This document shows, piece by piece, positions 1-11,800 of a DNA stretch of 64,000 bases (within the stretch, counting starts at the first letter, position 1; every line of letters begins with the position of its first letter). Both the position numbers and the translations under genes were made by a program. Source of the DNA: Prostheceraeus crozeri (Eukaryota > Platyhelminthes > Polycladida > Euryleptidae); the NCBI GenBank assembly GCA_907163375.1, contig CAJQUW010001459.1, positions 1-64,000 on the forward strand, given 5' to 3'. The notes beneath the pieces are model-generated. The model saw nothing but the letters and a program-made list of their open reading frames with translations, made no database searches and had not been told where the DNA came from.

Positions 1-905
1 TAGTTGGGGTGCTAAGTCGACAATAAGGGCTGAACCGTGCAAATAGAGGGTAGAGGTCCAGATTTTTGCTCAAATACAGATTAAGGTATGAGTATTCTAT
101 CTTGATATGTATCTCTTTGGACACTTTTATATTTGACGCATAGTCATCAGCCAAAAAATGCTGTTTTACATGGAGAATCCCTATCTAAGATATTAATTGT
201 TTTAGTCCGCCGCAATTCACTGCTGCTACATTTGCAAGCGTCACTATTAAAGGGTAACAATAATCAGCGAAGTTTAATTTTAGTCAGCTGCAAAATATTT
301 ATCTGAAATGACACGTGCTCTAATATAATAAACAAGTTGAATGGTGAAATTGTACTTCAACTTAACGAAATTGATGATATAAATATAGTTTGGTGAACTT
401 AATGTGTTTTAAGAATGACATCAGCTGGTGTAATGCAAGCATACACCCACAGTATCGTTGTAATCGATTTTGAACAATTTGCGGTTATTTATGACATGGT
501 GGAGATCGTCTCACATTTTTTAGTAAATATAGCATTTCGTTAAATAATGTATCGACAACAATTGAAAGTAGGTCGCTCATTCAACTATTTCTACAAAGAG
601 AAATGCATGTAGTGGCTGCTAAAATACATCGAAGGTCAAAATGAAAACTAATAAAGTACACGAAATCCAAAAACTCATAAAAGAGGGTATTTTTGCGTTG
701 AATAATTAACGTACGACTCGCAAGTGGAGCGAGCGTACAAAATATGTCACATTTGGAGAGAGGTAGATTTTTCCAGCTGACGTTTAGGACAAAATTAATA
801 GGTAATGGCTATTATACTGGCTGAGCTGGAACAATTTTAATCTGGCGGCTGTTACACCGAATTAGCCAGCAAGACTGATTACCTAATAGATAAGCAGGAT
901 ATGGA
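1..905 (+). repeat. Diverged dispersed repeat, copy A
   Basis: Bases 35-70 match, in inverted orientation, bases near 20960-20998 at roughly 95%; the shared core includes accgtgcaaat and gagggtagagg. A second patch at 760-900 resembles the inverse of 20640-20790, with shared ccagctga and aatggctat blocks. The two patches lie much further apart here than in the other copy, so one copy has gained or lost internal sequence. No coding potential or known family is recognised. The element probably continues left of the window. Confidence 0.5.
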
Positions 906-1289
906 AAGTATCTACATTAAATAAAGCACTAATTTTAACTTTGTTACATTAAGAGTTTCCGAATCACCGTGGGGAATTAAGTTTACTTCGCTTAAGAAAT
1001 CACTAAGTATCTCAGAAAACATCGAAGACGAAGATAAACCAAGCAGGGCAAGCAAGACAAGCAACGAGTCAAGACTCATTCTAATGAAATTTTTTGTCTT
1101 ATTGAATGATCTGCAGCCATGCTTGTAGCTAATAAACATGAGGCGTGTTTGATAGATATGGAAGACTTTTGTACAGGCTTTAATACCGGGTGTAATAGCC
1201 ACTACATAATAAAAAGGTTCACTGAATAAATCAGTCAATACCCAAAGCATTCAAATTATAGATAATTTCGTTTAAATGTTGGTGCATCC

Positions 1290-3040
1290 CTTCTTAGTGT
1301 CATTCTCTAGATCACATCAAACAGGAACACCCAACGGACAAATCTGTCCTGAGAAACATTTTACGCAATAAATACATTGTTTTCACCAATTTTAAAAAAA
1401 AGATTATCACCATCATTACTTTACAGCACACCGACAGTCAAATTTGCCAATACTCATTAGTGTGGAGAAATATAAAACGTCAACTTCCCTTAGTAGACTG
1501 AATGTTTCAATAAAGTAAGGTAAGTCAAACATAAGGTCTAAGTTTCGACAGTCTCTGTCAGCTTCAGGGTGCAGTAGTTTTTTTACTGCGACTTGAAGTT
1601 GACAGAGACTGCGAGAAACGTTGGCTTTTGGATATGCATGCCATATTTTGCCTACCGTACTTTATGAAAACGTTCGTCCTACTAAAAGGAGTTCACTTTT
1701 AATAATTTTTCCCCACAGATGACCATGAACCTCCTGTGTCAAGCAAAACGTTGTCAATACTGCTTCAATCACCACCAACCTAGCTCACTTCACGCATTCT
1801 AAGCAAGCCTTCACCAATATGACAAGAATATCTTTAACAACATAACTGGCCTGTGTACACTGACAGACAGAAATACCTCAATCACAATCAAACTTGTCCC
1901 ACATCTTCTGTGTCATTCAGTAGAGCGTTTCAAAATACAGCGGAAAACGGGAACTCTGGGCGGAAAAGCGGTTCTACGAGTAAAAGTACTTGGTCGGATG
2001 GATGCATTTCCGGCTACAGTTTCAGTTGTGGATCTGTATCTGAAAAGGCAGCGCATCGACACCAAAGGCCTTCTTGTCAATGCTGCCTCAATTCAAACCA
2101 AACGTTCCCCACATCTTCTCAGTGTCATTCACTAGATCACTTTAAAAGACAGTAGTCAACGGGCGACTCTGGACCAAGAAATAATTCTCAAAGTATAAGT
2201 ACTCCTCGGATAGATGCACCTCCGGGTGCAGTTTCAGTTGTGGATATGCATCTGAAAATGGCAGTGCAACGATACCGAAAACATTGTCAATGCTGCCTCA
2301 ATTCGAACCAAACTGGCATCAGCCAGGCATGGGAAGCACCTCGCGCAATCAACGCTGGCCTTTACCAATTCTGCAAAAATTGTATTTTTCCCACAATTCT
2401 TTACACTGTCAGTCAAAACGTTGATAGTATTGTCTCAACCACAACCAACTCATTATCATTCTGCAGAGCACATCAGAAGGCAACAGCGCAACCCAGGCCT
2501 GACATGCACTGCATGCTATCATCACACGTTTTCACCAATTTTACAAAACTATAATTTTCAAGAACAACTTTACATCTACAGCGAATACTTTGCGAATTTG
2601 CCTCAATTGAAACAAAACTTACCCCATACATTCACAATTTTATCTCCAGAGTATCAAAATACAAGCGTTAACCGGCAAATCTGGCCGGAGAAAATTTCAC
2701 GCAATCATCACACATTTTCACCATTTTTACAAAAAATAGTTTTCGATCATATCTTCAAGCTGTTAGCCAAAAACTTTGTTAGCAGGCCTACTGCCTCAAT
2801 CAATACCGGAGTTGCCCAAAGCCTCAGTATCATTCTCCGTAGCGTTTCAAAACACAAGAGCAAAGGATAACTCTAGCTTGAGAACCACTTCTCCGAGATA
2901 AAGTACTTCGTCAAGTACATTGTAGATCTATGCTCACAGCATCATTTCAATTGTGGATCTGCATCTGAAAATGGCAATCACAGCGGTGGCCAAAACTTTG
3001 ACGATCCTGCCTCAATCACAGCTAAGCTTACCCACACAAC
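1290..3040 (+). repeat. Degenerate tandem array, unit about 220 bp
   Basis: Several phrases recur in the same order: gttgtggatctgcatctgaa (near 2026, 2236 and 2951), tcaatgctgcctcaattc (2078, 2285, with weaker copies at 1755 and 2425) and agtgtcattc followed by actagatcac (1297, 2122). Copies have diverged by substitutions and indels, and spacing varies. Short open frames across it are chance openings: they follow the repeat and show no domain. It is the first of four adjacent tandem arrays in the first 14 kb. Confidence 0.6.
1542..1619. repeat. Imperfect inverted repeat (hairpin)
   Basis: Arms of about 36 bp (1542-1577 and 1583-1619) share the core cagtctctgtca on opposite strands, with roughly five mismatches and a short T-rich loop. 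It lies in the degenerate array. It may be a foldback remnant. No transcript is implied. Confidence 0.6.
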
Positions 3041-3359
3041 TCCCTGACTAATAGGCGACATGTAGCACTTGAATTCTGAGATTTCGAATTGAAATGAGCA
3101 ATGAAAAAGATGATCAAGCGGTTTGGATCAGGTGAGCATCCACAGATTCGTGTAATTATACATATGCATTGATATGCAGTGACAGCTCTCAAAGAAGTCT
3201 TCCTTTGTAGAGATATCCGCAGTTTAAATATTTGAGTGAATACAGATGAAATTGTGTGGGATGACCGATGAGCAGAGCTAATCGATTCGGATTTTCTAGA
3301 TATGATGGATTGATGTATGTTTCTTGCATTTCCCATAACTTTTTCTATGTTTGATCACA

Positions 3360-3692
3360 CTAATCAATGCCCGAAGCCTAGATTCACAAGCACGAGTAAG
3401 CCCGCCGCGGTCTAGATTGATGCGACCGAGCACGCACAAGTACACCCGTTCGAGGTCAGAATTCACACGACTGAGCGCACCCGATGTCTATATTCATACG
3501 CCGGAGCACACGGAAGGTATACATTTGTGCGCCTGAACACGCCCGATGTCTGAAATCAGGTGTCCAAGGCAAGAATATCGACAACCGGAGTAGAGTGCGT
3601 GAGTTCATGAATTCAGACTACGGGTGTTTTCGAGCGTCCAATTTCGTCATCGGTCGCGCTCCGGTATATGAATGTAGACAACGGGCGTGCTC
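3360..3692. repeat. Minisatellite of about 37 bp, copies in both orientations
   Basis: A GC-richer block. About five forward copies of a module like cccgatgtctatattcatac followed by gccggagcac begin near 3368, 3399, 3442, 3479 and 3541. About three inverted copies follow near 3571-3597, 3601-3636 and 3655-3692. Divergence between copies is high. The open frames here come from the repeat. Confidence 0.55.
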
Positions 3693-3699
3693 CTAAGAA

Positions 3700-5295
3700 T
3701 GATCATGAGAAGGTGTGGACCTACTTTGGTTTGCAGGTGAAGCAGGATCATTTATGTTTTGCCGACGTTGTGAAGTTGTGTTGCAAAGAAAATGTCGTAC
3801 AATTCGCATATTGCTGGAAACATTCAAGGATTTCATGAGTTGTTTCACAGGTCATTGCTGTCTGTTGCGTGCTACGTTGTTGCACCCCATGGAGTATTAT
3901 CATGAGAAGGTGTGGACAGATCTTGGTTGCAACTGAGTCAGAATCATCAAGGTTTTTCTTGGCGATGTGAAGTTGCATTCATGATGCGAAGAAAATGACG
4001 TGAAAAAAATTCGAGAGATGACGGAAAATTCAAATGATTGCATGAGTTGCTTCTCAGGTCAGAGTCGCCGGTTGGATGTTGCTTTGCAAAGTCGTATAGA
4101 GAAAATGATGATAAGAAGGCATGAACAGACTTTGGTTGCAACTGAGCCAGAATCATCAAGGTTTTTCTTGGCGATGTGAAGTCATGTTGCGAAGAAACTG
4201 ATGTGAAATTCGAGAGGTAATGGAAAATTCCGATGATTGCATGAGTTGTTTCTCAGGTCAATGCTTTTCCGTTGCTTGTTGCGTTGTGTAGCAACCATGG
4301 AGTATTATCATGAAAGGTGGGGACAGACTTGGTTGCAACTGGCAGATTTCATAAGGTTTTTTTGGCATGTGGAAGTCATGTTGCGAAAGAAAACTGATGT
4401 GAAATCGAGAGGTATGGAAAATTCAAATGATTCCATCAGTTGTGCTCTCAGGTCAGGGGTCGTCGGTTGGATGTTGGTCTTTGAAAGTCGTTTAGAGAAA
4501 TGGGAAATAAGAGGGTTGAAAGACTCTGGTTTGCAGAGGAAGCGGAATCATAATGTTTTTATGAAGCCATGAAGTTGAATTCATGATGCGAAGGAGAAAA
4601 CGATCTTGAAAAATTGGAAATTCAAATGATTCCATCAGTTGCTTCTCAGGTCAGACGTAGCAAAGTTGTTTTGCGTTTAGAGAATGTAACAAAGTTAAAA
4701 AAACAGGAAGCTAATGACTAATGTTTTACTTTTCAATAGGTACATAGTATGATTTTAAAAAGAGGTTTTATTTCCTAAAAGTCAAAAAATTTTAAAAATA
4801 CTTACTAGAAGGACAAACAACGCATCTCTTCTCCTCTCCTCATGTGTAATGAACTGGCGAGTAAGTCGAGGTGATCAAAATTCCGATGATTATCAGTTGT
4901 TTTTTGAAAAGATCCTATTTGTCGTTGCCCATTCAGATGAGAAGGTGAGGACAGGACTGTTTCCAATCAGTTAGGGTAACAAATGTCTTGCTGACGTCAT
5001 GAAGCTTTGTTGCGAAGATAATGAAAAGTTTAAAAAATTGGTTCGATGATTGAAGACACAAAATTGACACAAAACATTCCATGATTGCATGAATTGTTTT
5101 CTTGTCAGAGTCATCGATTGTTGCCGTTTTTTTGTAATGAATCGTTATGTGAAAGTGTGGCAGACGCTTGCAATTGAGCCAGAATCACTAATGTTTTTTC
5201 TTGACGTTTTAAATTTTTTGTCAACGATGAGGCATGCTGAAATACCAGATCTAGCTAATAACACAGCGGGATTACTTTTTGCTATCTACTAAATC
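3700..5295 (+). repeat. Decayed tandem array, unit about 200 bp
   Basis: About seven diverged copies start near 3706, 3898, 4111, 4310, 4505, 4936 and 5140. Each begins with a phrase like atgagaaggtgtggacag, then ggttgcaactgagccagaat, and has a later gcatgagttg-ttctcaggtca block. The stretch 4690-4900 interrupts the periodicity. The monomer shows no obvious similarity to the satellite that follows. Short open frames across it have no recognisable domain. Confidence 0.65.
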
Positions 5296-5578
5296 TACCA
5301 CGTGCGTAAGAGAATTAATATTTGGAGTTCCTTAAGCTAAAACCTGTGGGTTTAAAAAATGGCTTGGGAGAATTGTACAAAATATGCACATCTATTACAA
5401 ATTATTTAAGGGAGCACTATTTTTAATGAGGTTCTCCTGTATCTTCCAAAAAATTTTGCTCTTTTCCTGATTCATTTTTATAGCGTTCGGTGCCTGTTGT
5501 GGTGCTCCTTTTTGGTAGAACATCAACAGGAACTTGGTCAGGACGATCGCGTTTCGACCGCTTAATTTTCGGAAATTC

Positions 5579-5650
5579 AATGGGACCCAGTACGTAGAGG
5601 AGGAAGTATAAAAAAACTTATACTTCCTCCTCTACGTAGTGGGTCCCATT
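5579..5650. repeat. Long near-perfect hairpin at the satellite edge
   Basis: 33-bp arms (5579-5611 and 5618-5650) are reverse complements with one mismatch and a 6-base loop. The arm includes tacgtagaggaggaagtata. It sits just left of the first recognisable satellite monomer. It may be a palindromic MITE or a rearrangement junction. Confidence 0.8.
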
Positions 5651-5699
5651 TAACAAAAACGGGTGGTCGTATCTGACCTCACTACAGAATGCACATCAT

Positions 5700-5880
5700 G
5701 CAGCAGAAAAAGTCCGCAAAGATGCGAAGGAGTTGTGGTCAGAAAACGGCAGATTTTCAATCAGTAGGCCATGTTTTCAAACTTCCGAAGGATCTGTAGG
5801 ACAGAATATTACATGGAATTTAAAGAAACCTGATGTAACTCTGAAGGAGATGCCATGGAACGTTTCTGTAGCTCTACAGA
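5700..5880 (+). repeat. Diverged edge monomer of the satellite
   Basis: One monomer clearly related to the B monomer of the main array (gtaggaca, gagatgcca, gtagctctacag in order) but much more diverged than any internal unit. This is the usual pattern at a satellite edge, where homogenisation fails. Confidence 0.65.
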
Positions 5881-8800
5881 ATTTTCGGCAATGAAGAATG
5901 GGAGTTGTGACTACCTTTGTTTTTGAAAATTTGAAATTCGATTAAAGCGGTCATCTTGTGTAGGCCCTATAGGACAAAGCACTGCATGGATTTTGATGAA
6001 AATTCACGCAAATGTGAGTGAGATGCCATAGAACGTTGGTGTGGCTCTACGGAATTGTCTGCAACGAGGAACAGTAGTTGTGACTAGCTGTGTTTTTGAA
6101 AATTTGAAAATCAGCTGCGTAAGCTGTTGTTTTTAGCTTATAAATTCTCTGTAGGACAGGGCACTGTTTGGATTTTGATGAAACTTAATGTGAAGGTGAT
6201 AGAGGTACCGTGGAGCATTGCTGTAGCTCTACAGAATTTTCGGCAATGAAGAATGGGAGTTGTGACTACCTTTGTTTTTGAAAATTTGAAATTCGATTAA
6301 AGCGGTCATCTTGTGTAGGCCCTATAGGACAAAGCACTGCATGGATTTTGATGAAAATTCACGCAAATGTGAGTGAGATGCCATAGAACGTTGGTGTGGC
6401 TCTACGGAATTGTCTGCAACGAGGAACAGTAGTTGTGACTAGCTGTGTTTTTGAAAATTTGAAAATCAGCTGCGTAAGCTGTTGTTTTTAGCTTATAAAT
6501 TCTCTGTAGGACAGGGCACTGTTTGGATTTTGATGAAACTTAATGTGAAGGTGATAGAGGTACCGTGGAGCATTGCTGTAGCTCTACAGAATTTTCGGCA
6601 ATGAAGAATGGGAGTTGTGACTACCTTTGTTTTTGAAAATTTGAAATTCGATTAAAGCGGTCATCTTGTGTAGGCCCTATAGGACAAAGCACTGCATGGA
6701 TTTTGATGAAAATTCACGCAAATGTGAGTGAGATGCCATAGAACGTTGGTGTAGCTCTACGGAATTGTCTGCAACGAGGAACAGTAGTTGTGACTAGCTG
6801 TGTTTTTGAAAATTTGAAAATCAGCTGCGTAAGCTGTTGTTTTTAGCTTATAAATTCTCTGTAGGACAGGGCACTGTTTGGATTTTGATGAAACTTAATG
6901 TGAAGGTGATAGAGGTACCGTGGAGCATTGCTGTAGCTCTACAGAATTTTCGGCAATGAAGAATGGGAGTTGTGACTACCTTTGTTTTTGAAAATTTGAA
7001 ATTCGATTAAAGCGGTCATCTTGTGTAGGCCCTATAGGACAAAGCACTGCATGGATTTTGATGAAAATTCACGCAAATGTGAGTGAGATGCCATAGAACG
7101 TTGGTGTAGCTCTACGGAATTGTCTGCAACGAGGAACAGTAGTTGTGACTAGCTGTGTTTTTGAAAATTTGAAAATCAGCTGCGTAAGCTGTTGTTTTTA
7201 GCTTATAAATTCTCTGTAGGACAGGGCACTGTTTGGATTTTGATGAAACTTAATGTGAAGGTGATAGAGGTACCGTGGAGCATTGCTGTAGCTCTACAGA
7301 ATTTTCGGCAATGAAGAATGGGAGTTGTGACTACCTTTGTTTTTGAAAATTTGAAATTCGATTAAAGCGGTCATCTTGTGTAGGCCCTATAGGACAAAGC
7401 ACTGCATGGATTTTGATGAAAATTCACGCAAATGTGAGTGAGATGCCATAGAACGTTGGTGTAGCTCTACGGAATTGTCTGCAACGAGGAACAGTAGTTG
7501 TGACTAGCTGTGTTTTTGAAAATTTGAAAATCAGCTGCGTAAGCTGTTGTTTTTAGCTTATAAATTCTCTGTAGGACAGGGCACTGTTTGGATTTTGATG
7601 AAACTTAATGTGAAGGTGATAGAGGTACCGTGGAGCATTGCTGTAGCTCTACAGAATTTTCGGCAATGAAGAATGGGAGTTGTGACTACCTTTGTTTTGA
7701 AAATTTGAAATTCGATTAAAGTGGTCATCTTGTGTAGGCCCTATAGGACAAAGCACTGCATGGATTTTGATGAAAATTCACGCAAATGTGAGTGAGATGC
7801 CATAGAACGTTGGTGTGGCTCTACGGAATTGTCTGCAACGAGGAACAGTAGTTGTGACTAGCTGTGTTTTTGAAAATTTGAAAATCAGCTGCGTAAGCTG
7901 TTGTTTTTAGCTTATAAATTCTCTGTAGGACAGGGCACTGTTTGGATTTTGATGAAACTTAATGTGAAGGTGATAGAGGTACCGTGGAGCATTGCTGTAG
8001 CTCTACAGAATTTTCGGCAATGAAGAATGGGAGTTGTGACTACCTTTGTTTTTGAAAATTTGAAATTCGATTAAAGCGGTCATCTTGTGTAGGCCCTATA
8101 GGACAAAGCACTGCATGGATTTTGATGAAAATTCACGCAAATGTGAGTGAGATGCCATAGAACGTTGGTGTGGCTCTACGGAATTGTCTGCAACGAGGAA
8201 CAGTAGTTGTGACTAGCTGTGTTTTTGAAAATTTGAAAATCAGCTGCGTAAGCTGTTGTTTTTAGCTTATAAATTCTCTGTAGGACAGGGCACTGTTTGG
8301 ATTTTGATGAAACTTAATGTGAAGGTGATAGAGGTACCGTGGAGCATTGCTGTAGCTCTACAGAATTTTCGGCAATGAAGAATGGGAGTTGTGACTACCT
8401 TTGTTTTTGAAAATTTGAAATTCGATTAAAGCGGTCATCTTGTGTAGGCCCTATAGGACAAAGCACTGCATGGATTTTGATGAAAATTCACGCAAATGTG
8501 AGTGAGATGCCATAGAACGTTGGTGTAGCTCTACGGAATTGTCTGCAACGAGGAACAGTAGTTGTGACTAGCTGTGTTTTTGAAAATTTGAAAATCAGCT
8601 GCGTAAGCTGTTGTTTTTAGCTTATAAATTCTCTGTAGGACAGGGCACTGTTTGGATTTTGATGAAACTTAATGTGAAGGTGATAGAGGTACCGTGGAGC
8701 ATTGCTGTAGCTCTACAGAATTTTCGGCAATGAAGAATGGGAGTTGTGACTACCTTTGTTTTTGAAAATTTGAAATTCGATTAAAGCGGTCATCTTGTGT

Positions 8801-11800
8801 AGGCCCTATAGGACAAAGCACTGCATGGATTTTGATGAAAATTCACGCAAATGTGAGTGAGATGCCATAGAACGTTGGTGTAGCTCTACGGAATTGTCTG
8901 CAACGAGGAACAGTAGTTGTGACTAGCTGTGTTTTTGAAAATTTGAAAATCAGCTGCGTAAGCTGTTGTTTTTAGCTTATAAATTCTCTGTAGGACAGGG
9001 CACTGTTTGGATTTTGATGAAACTTAATGTGAAGGTGATAGAGGTACCGTGGAGCATTGCTGTAGCTCTACAGAATTTTCGGCAATGAAGAATGGGAGTT
9101 GTGACTACCTTTGTTTTTGAAAATTTGAAATTCGATTAAAGCGGTCATCTTGTGTAGGCCCTATAGGACAAAGCACTGCATGGATTTTGATGAAAATTCA
9201 CGCAAATGTGAGTGAGATGCCATAGAACGTTGGTGTAGCTCTACGGAATTGTCTGCAACGAGGAACAGTAGTTGTGACTAGCTGTGTTTTTGAAAATTTG
9301 AAAATCAGCTGCGTAAGCTGTTGTTTTTAGCTTATAAATTCTCTGTAGGACAGGGCACTGTTTGGATTTTGATGAAACTTAATGTGAAGGTGATAGAGGT
9401 ACCGTGGAGCATTGCTGTAGCTCTACAGAATTTTCGGCAATGAAGAATGGGAGTTGTGACTACCTTTGTTTTTGAAAATTTGAAATTCGATTAAAGCGGT
9501 CATCTTGTGTAGGCCCTATAGGACAAAGCACTGCATGGATTTTGATGAAAATTCACGCAAATGTGAGTGAGATGCCATAGAACGTTGGTGTGGCTCTACG
9601 GAATTGTCTGCAACGAGGAACAGTAGTTGTGACTAGCTGTGTTTTTGAAAATTTGAAAATCAGCTGCGTAAGCTGTTGTTTTTAGCTTATAAATTCTCTG
9701 TAGGACAGGGCACTGTTTGGATTTTGATGAAACTTAATGTGAAGGTGATAGAGGTACCGTGGAGCATTGCTGTAGCTCTACAGAATTTTCGGCAATGAAG
9801 AATGGGAGTTGTGACTACCTTTGTTTTTGAAAATTTGAAATTCGATTAAAGCGGTCATCTTGTGTAGGCCCTATAGGACAAAGCACTGCATGGATTTTGA
9901 TGAAAATTCACGCAAATGTGAGTGAGATGCCATAGAACGTTGGTGTGGCTCTACGGAATTGTCTGCAACGAGGAACAGTAGTTGTGACTAGCTGTGTTTT
10001 TGAAAATTTGAAAATCAGCTGCGTAAGCTGTTGTTTTTAGCTTATAAATTCTCTGTAGGACAGGGCACTGTTTGGATTTTGATGAAACTTAATGTGAAGG
10101 TGATAGAGGTACCGTGGAGCATTGCTGTAGCTCTACAGAATTTTCGGCAATGAAGAATGGGAGTTGTGACTACCTTTGTTTTTGAAAATTTGAAATTCGA
10201 TTAAAGCGGTCATCTTGTGTAGGCCCTATAGGACAAAGCACTGCATGGATTTTGATGAAAATTCACGCAAATGTGAGTGAGATGCCATAGAACGTTGGTG
10301 TGGCTCTACGGAATTGTCTGCAACGAGGAACAGTAGTTGTGACTAGCTGTGTTTTTGAAAATTTGAAAATCAGCTGCGTAAGCTGTTGTTTTTAGCTTAT
10401 AAATTCTCTGTAGGACAGGGCACTGTTTGGATTTTGATGAAACTTAATGTGAAGGTGATAGAGGTACCGTGGAGCATTGCTGTAGCTCTACAGAATTTTC
10501 GGCAATGAAGAATGGGAGTTGTGACTACCTTTGTTTTTGAAAATTTGAAATTCGATTAAAGCGGTCATCTTGTGTAGGCCCTATAGGACAAAGCACTGCA
10601 TGGATTTTGATGAAAATTCACGCAAATGTGAGTGAGATGCCATAGAACGTTGGTGTGGCTCTACGGAATTGTCTGCAACGAGGAACAGTAGTTGTGACTA
10701 GCTGTGTTTTTGAAAATTTGAAAATCAGCTGCGTAAGCTGTTGTTTTTAGCTTATAAATTCTCTGTAGGACAGGGCACTGTTTGGATTTTGATGAAACTT
10801 AATGTGAAGGTGATAGAGGTACCGTGGAGCATTGCTGTAGCTCTACAGAATTTTCGGCAATGAAGAATGGGAGTTGTGACTACCTTTGTTTTTGAAAATT
10901 TGAAATTCGATTAAAGCGGTCATCTTGTGTAGGCCCTATAGGACAAAGCACTGCATGGATTTTGATGAAAATTCACGCAAATGTGAGTGAGATGCCATAG
11001 AACGTTGGTGTGGCTCTACGGAATTGTCTGCAACGAGGAACAGTAGTTGTGACTAGCTGTGTTTTTGAAAATTTGAAAATCAGCTTCGTAAGTTGTTGTT
11101 TTTAGCTGATAAATTCTCTGTAGGACAGGGCACTGTTTGGATTTTGATGAAACTTAATGTGAAGGTGATAGAGGTACCGTGGAGCATTGCTGTAGCTCTA
11201 CAGAATTTTCGGCAATGAAGAATGGGAGTTGTGACTACCTTTGTTTTTGAAAATTTGAAATTCGATTAAAGCGGTCATCTTGTGTAGGCCCTATAGGACA
11301 AAGCACTGCATGGATTTTGATGAAAATTCACGCAAATGTGAGTGAGATGCCATAGAACGTTGGTGTAGCTCTACGGAATTGTCTGCAACGAGGAACAGTA
11401 GTTGTGACTAGCTGTGTTTTTGAAAATTTGAAAATCAGCTGCGTAAGCTGTTGTTTTTAGCTTATAAATTCTCTGTAGGACAGGGCACTGTTTGGATTTT
11501 GATGAAACTTAATGTGAAGGTGATAGAGGTACCGTGGAGCATTGCTGTAGCTCTACAGAATTTTCGGCAATGAAGAATGGGAGTTGTGACTACCTTTGTT
11601 TTTGAAAATTTGAAATTCGATTAAAGCGGTCATCTTGTGTAGGCCCTATAGGACAAAGCACTGCATGGATTTTGATGAAAATTCACGCAAATGTGAGTGA
11701 GATGCCATAGAACGTTGGTGTAGCTCTACGGAATTGTCTGCAACGAGGAACAGTAGTTGTGACTAGCTGTGTTTTTGAAAATTTGAAAATCAGCTGCGTA

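Noticed and set aside
1853-2870. Overlapping open frames as a Ser/His-rich gene
   Set aside because: They follow the degenerate repeat, change frame between copies and show no splice sites or domains.
3351-4572. Short plus-strand frames as small genes
   Set aside because: They lie inside the minisatellite and the 200-bp tandem array and differ between copies.
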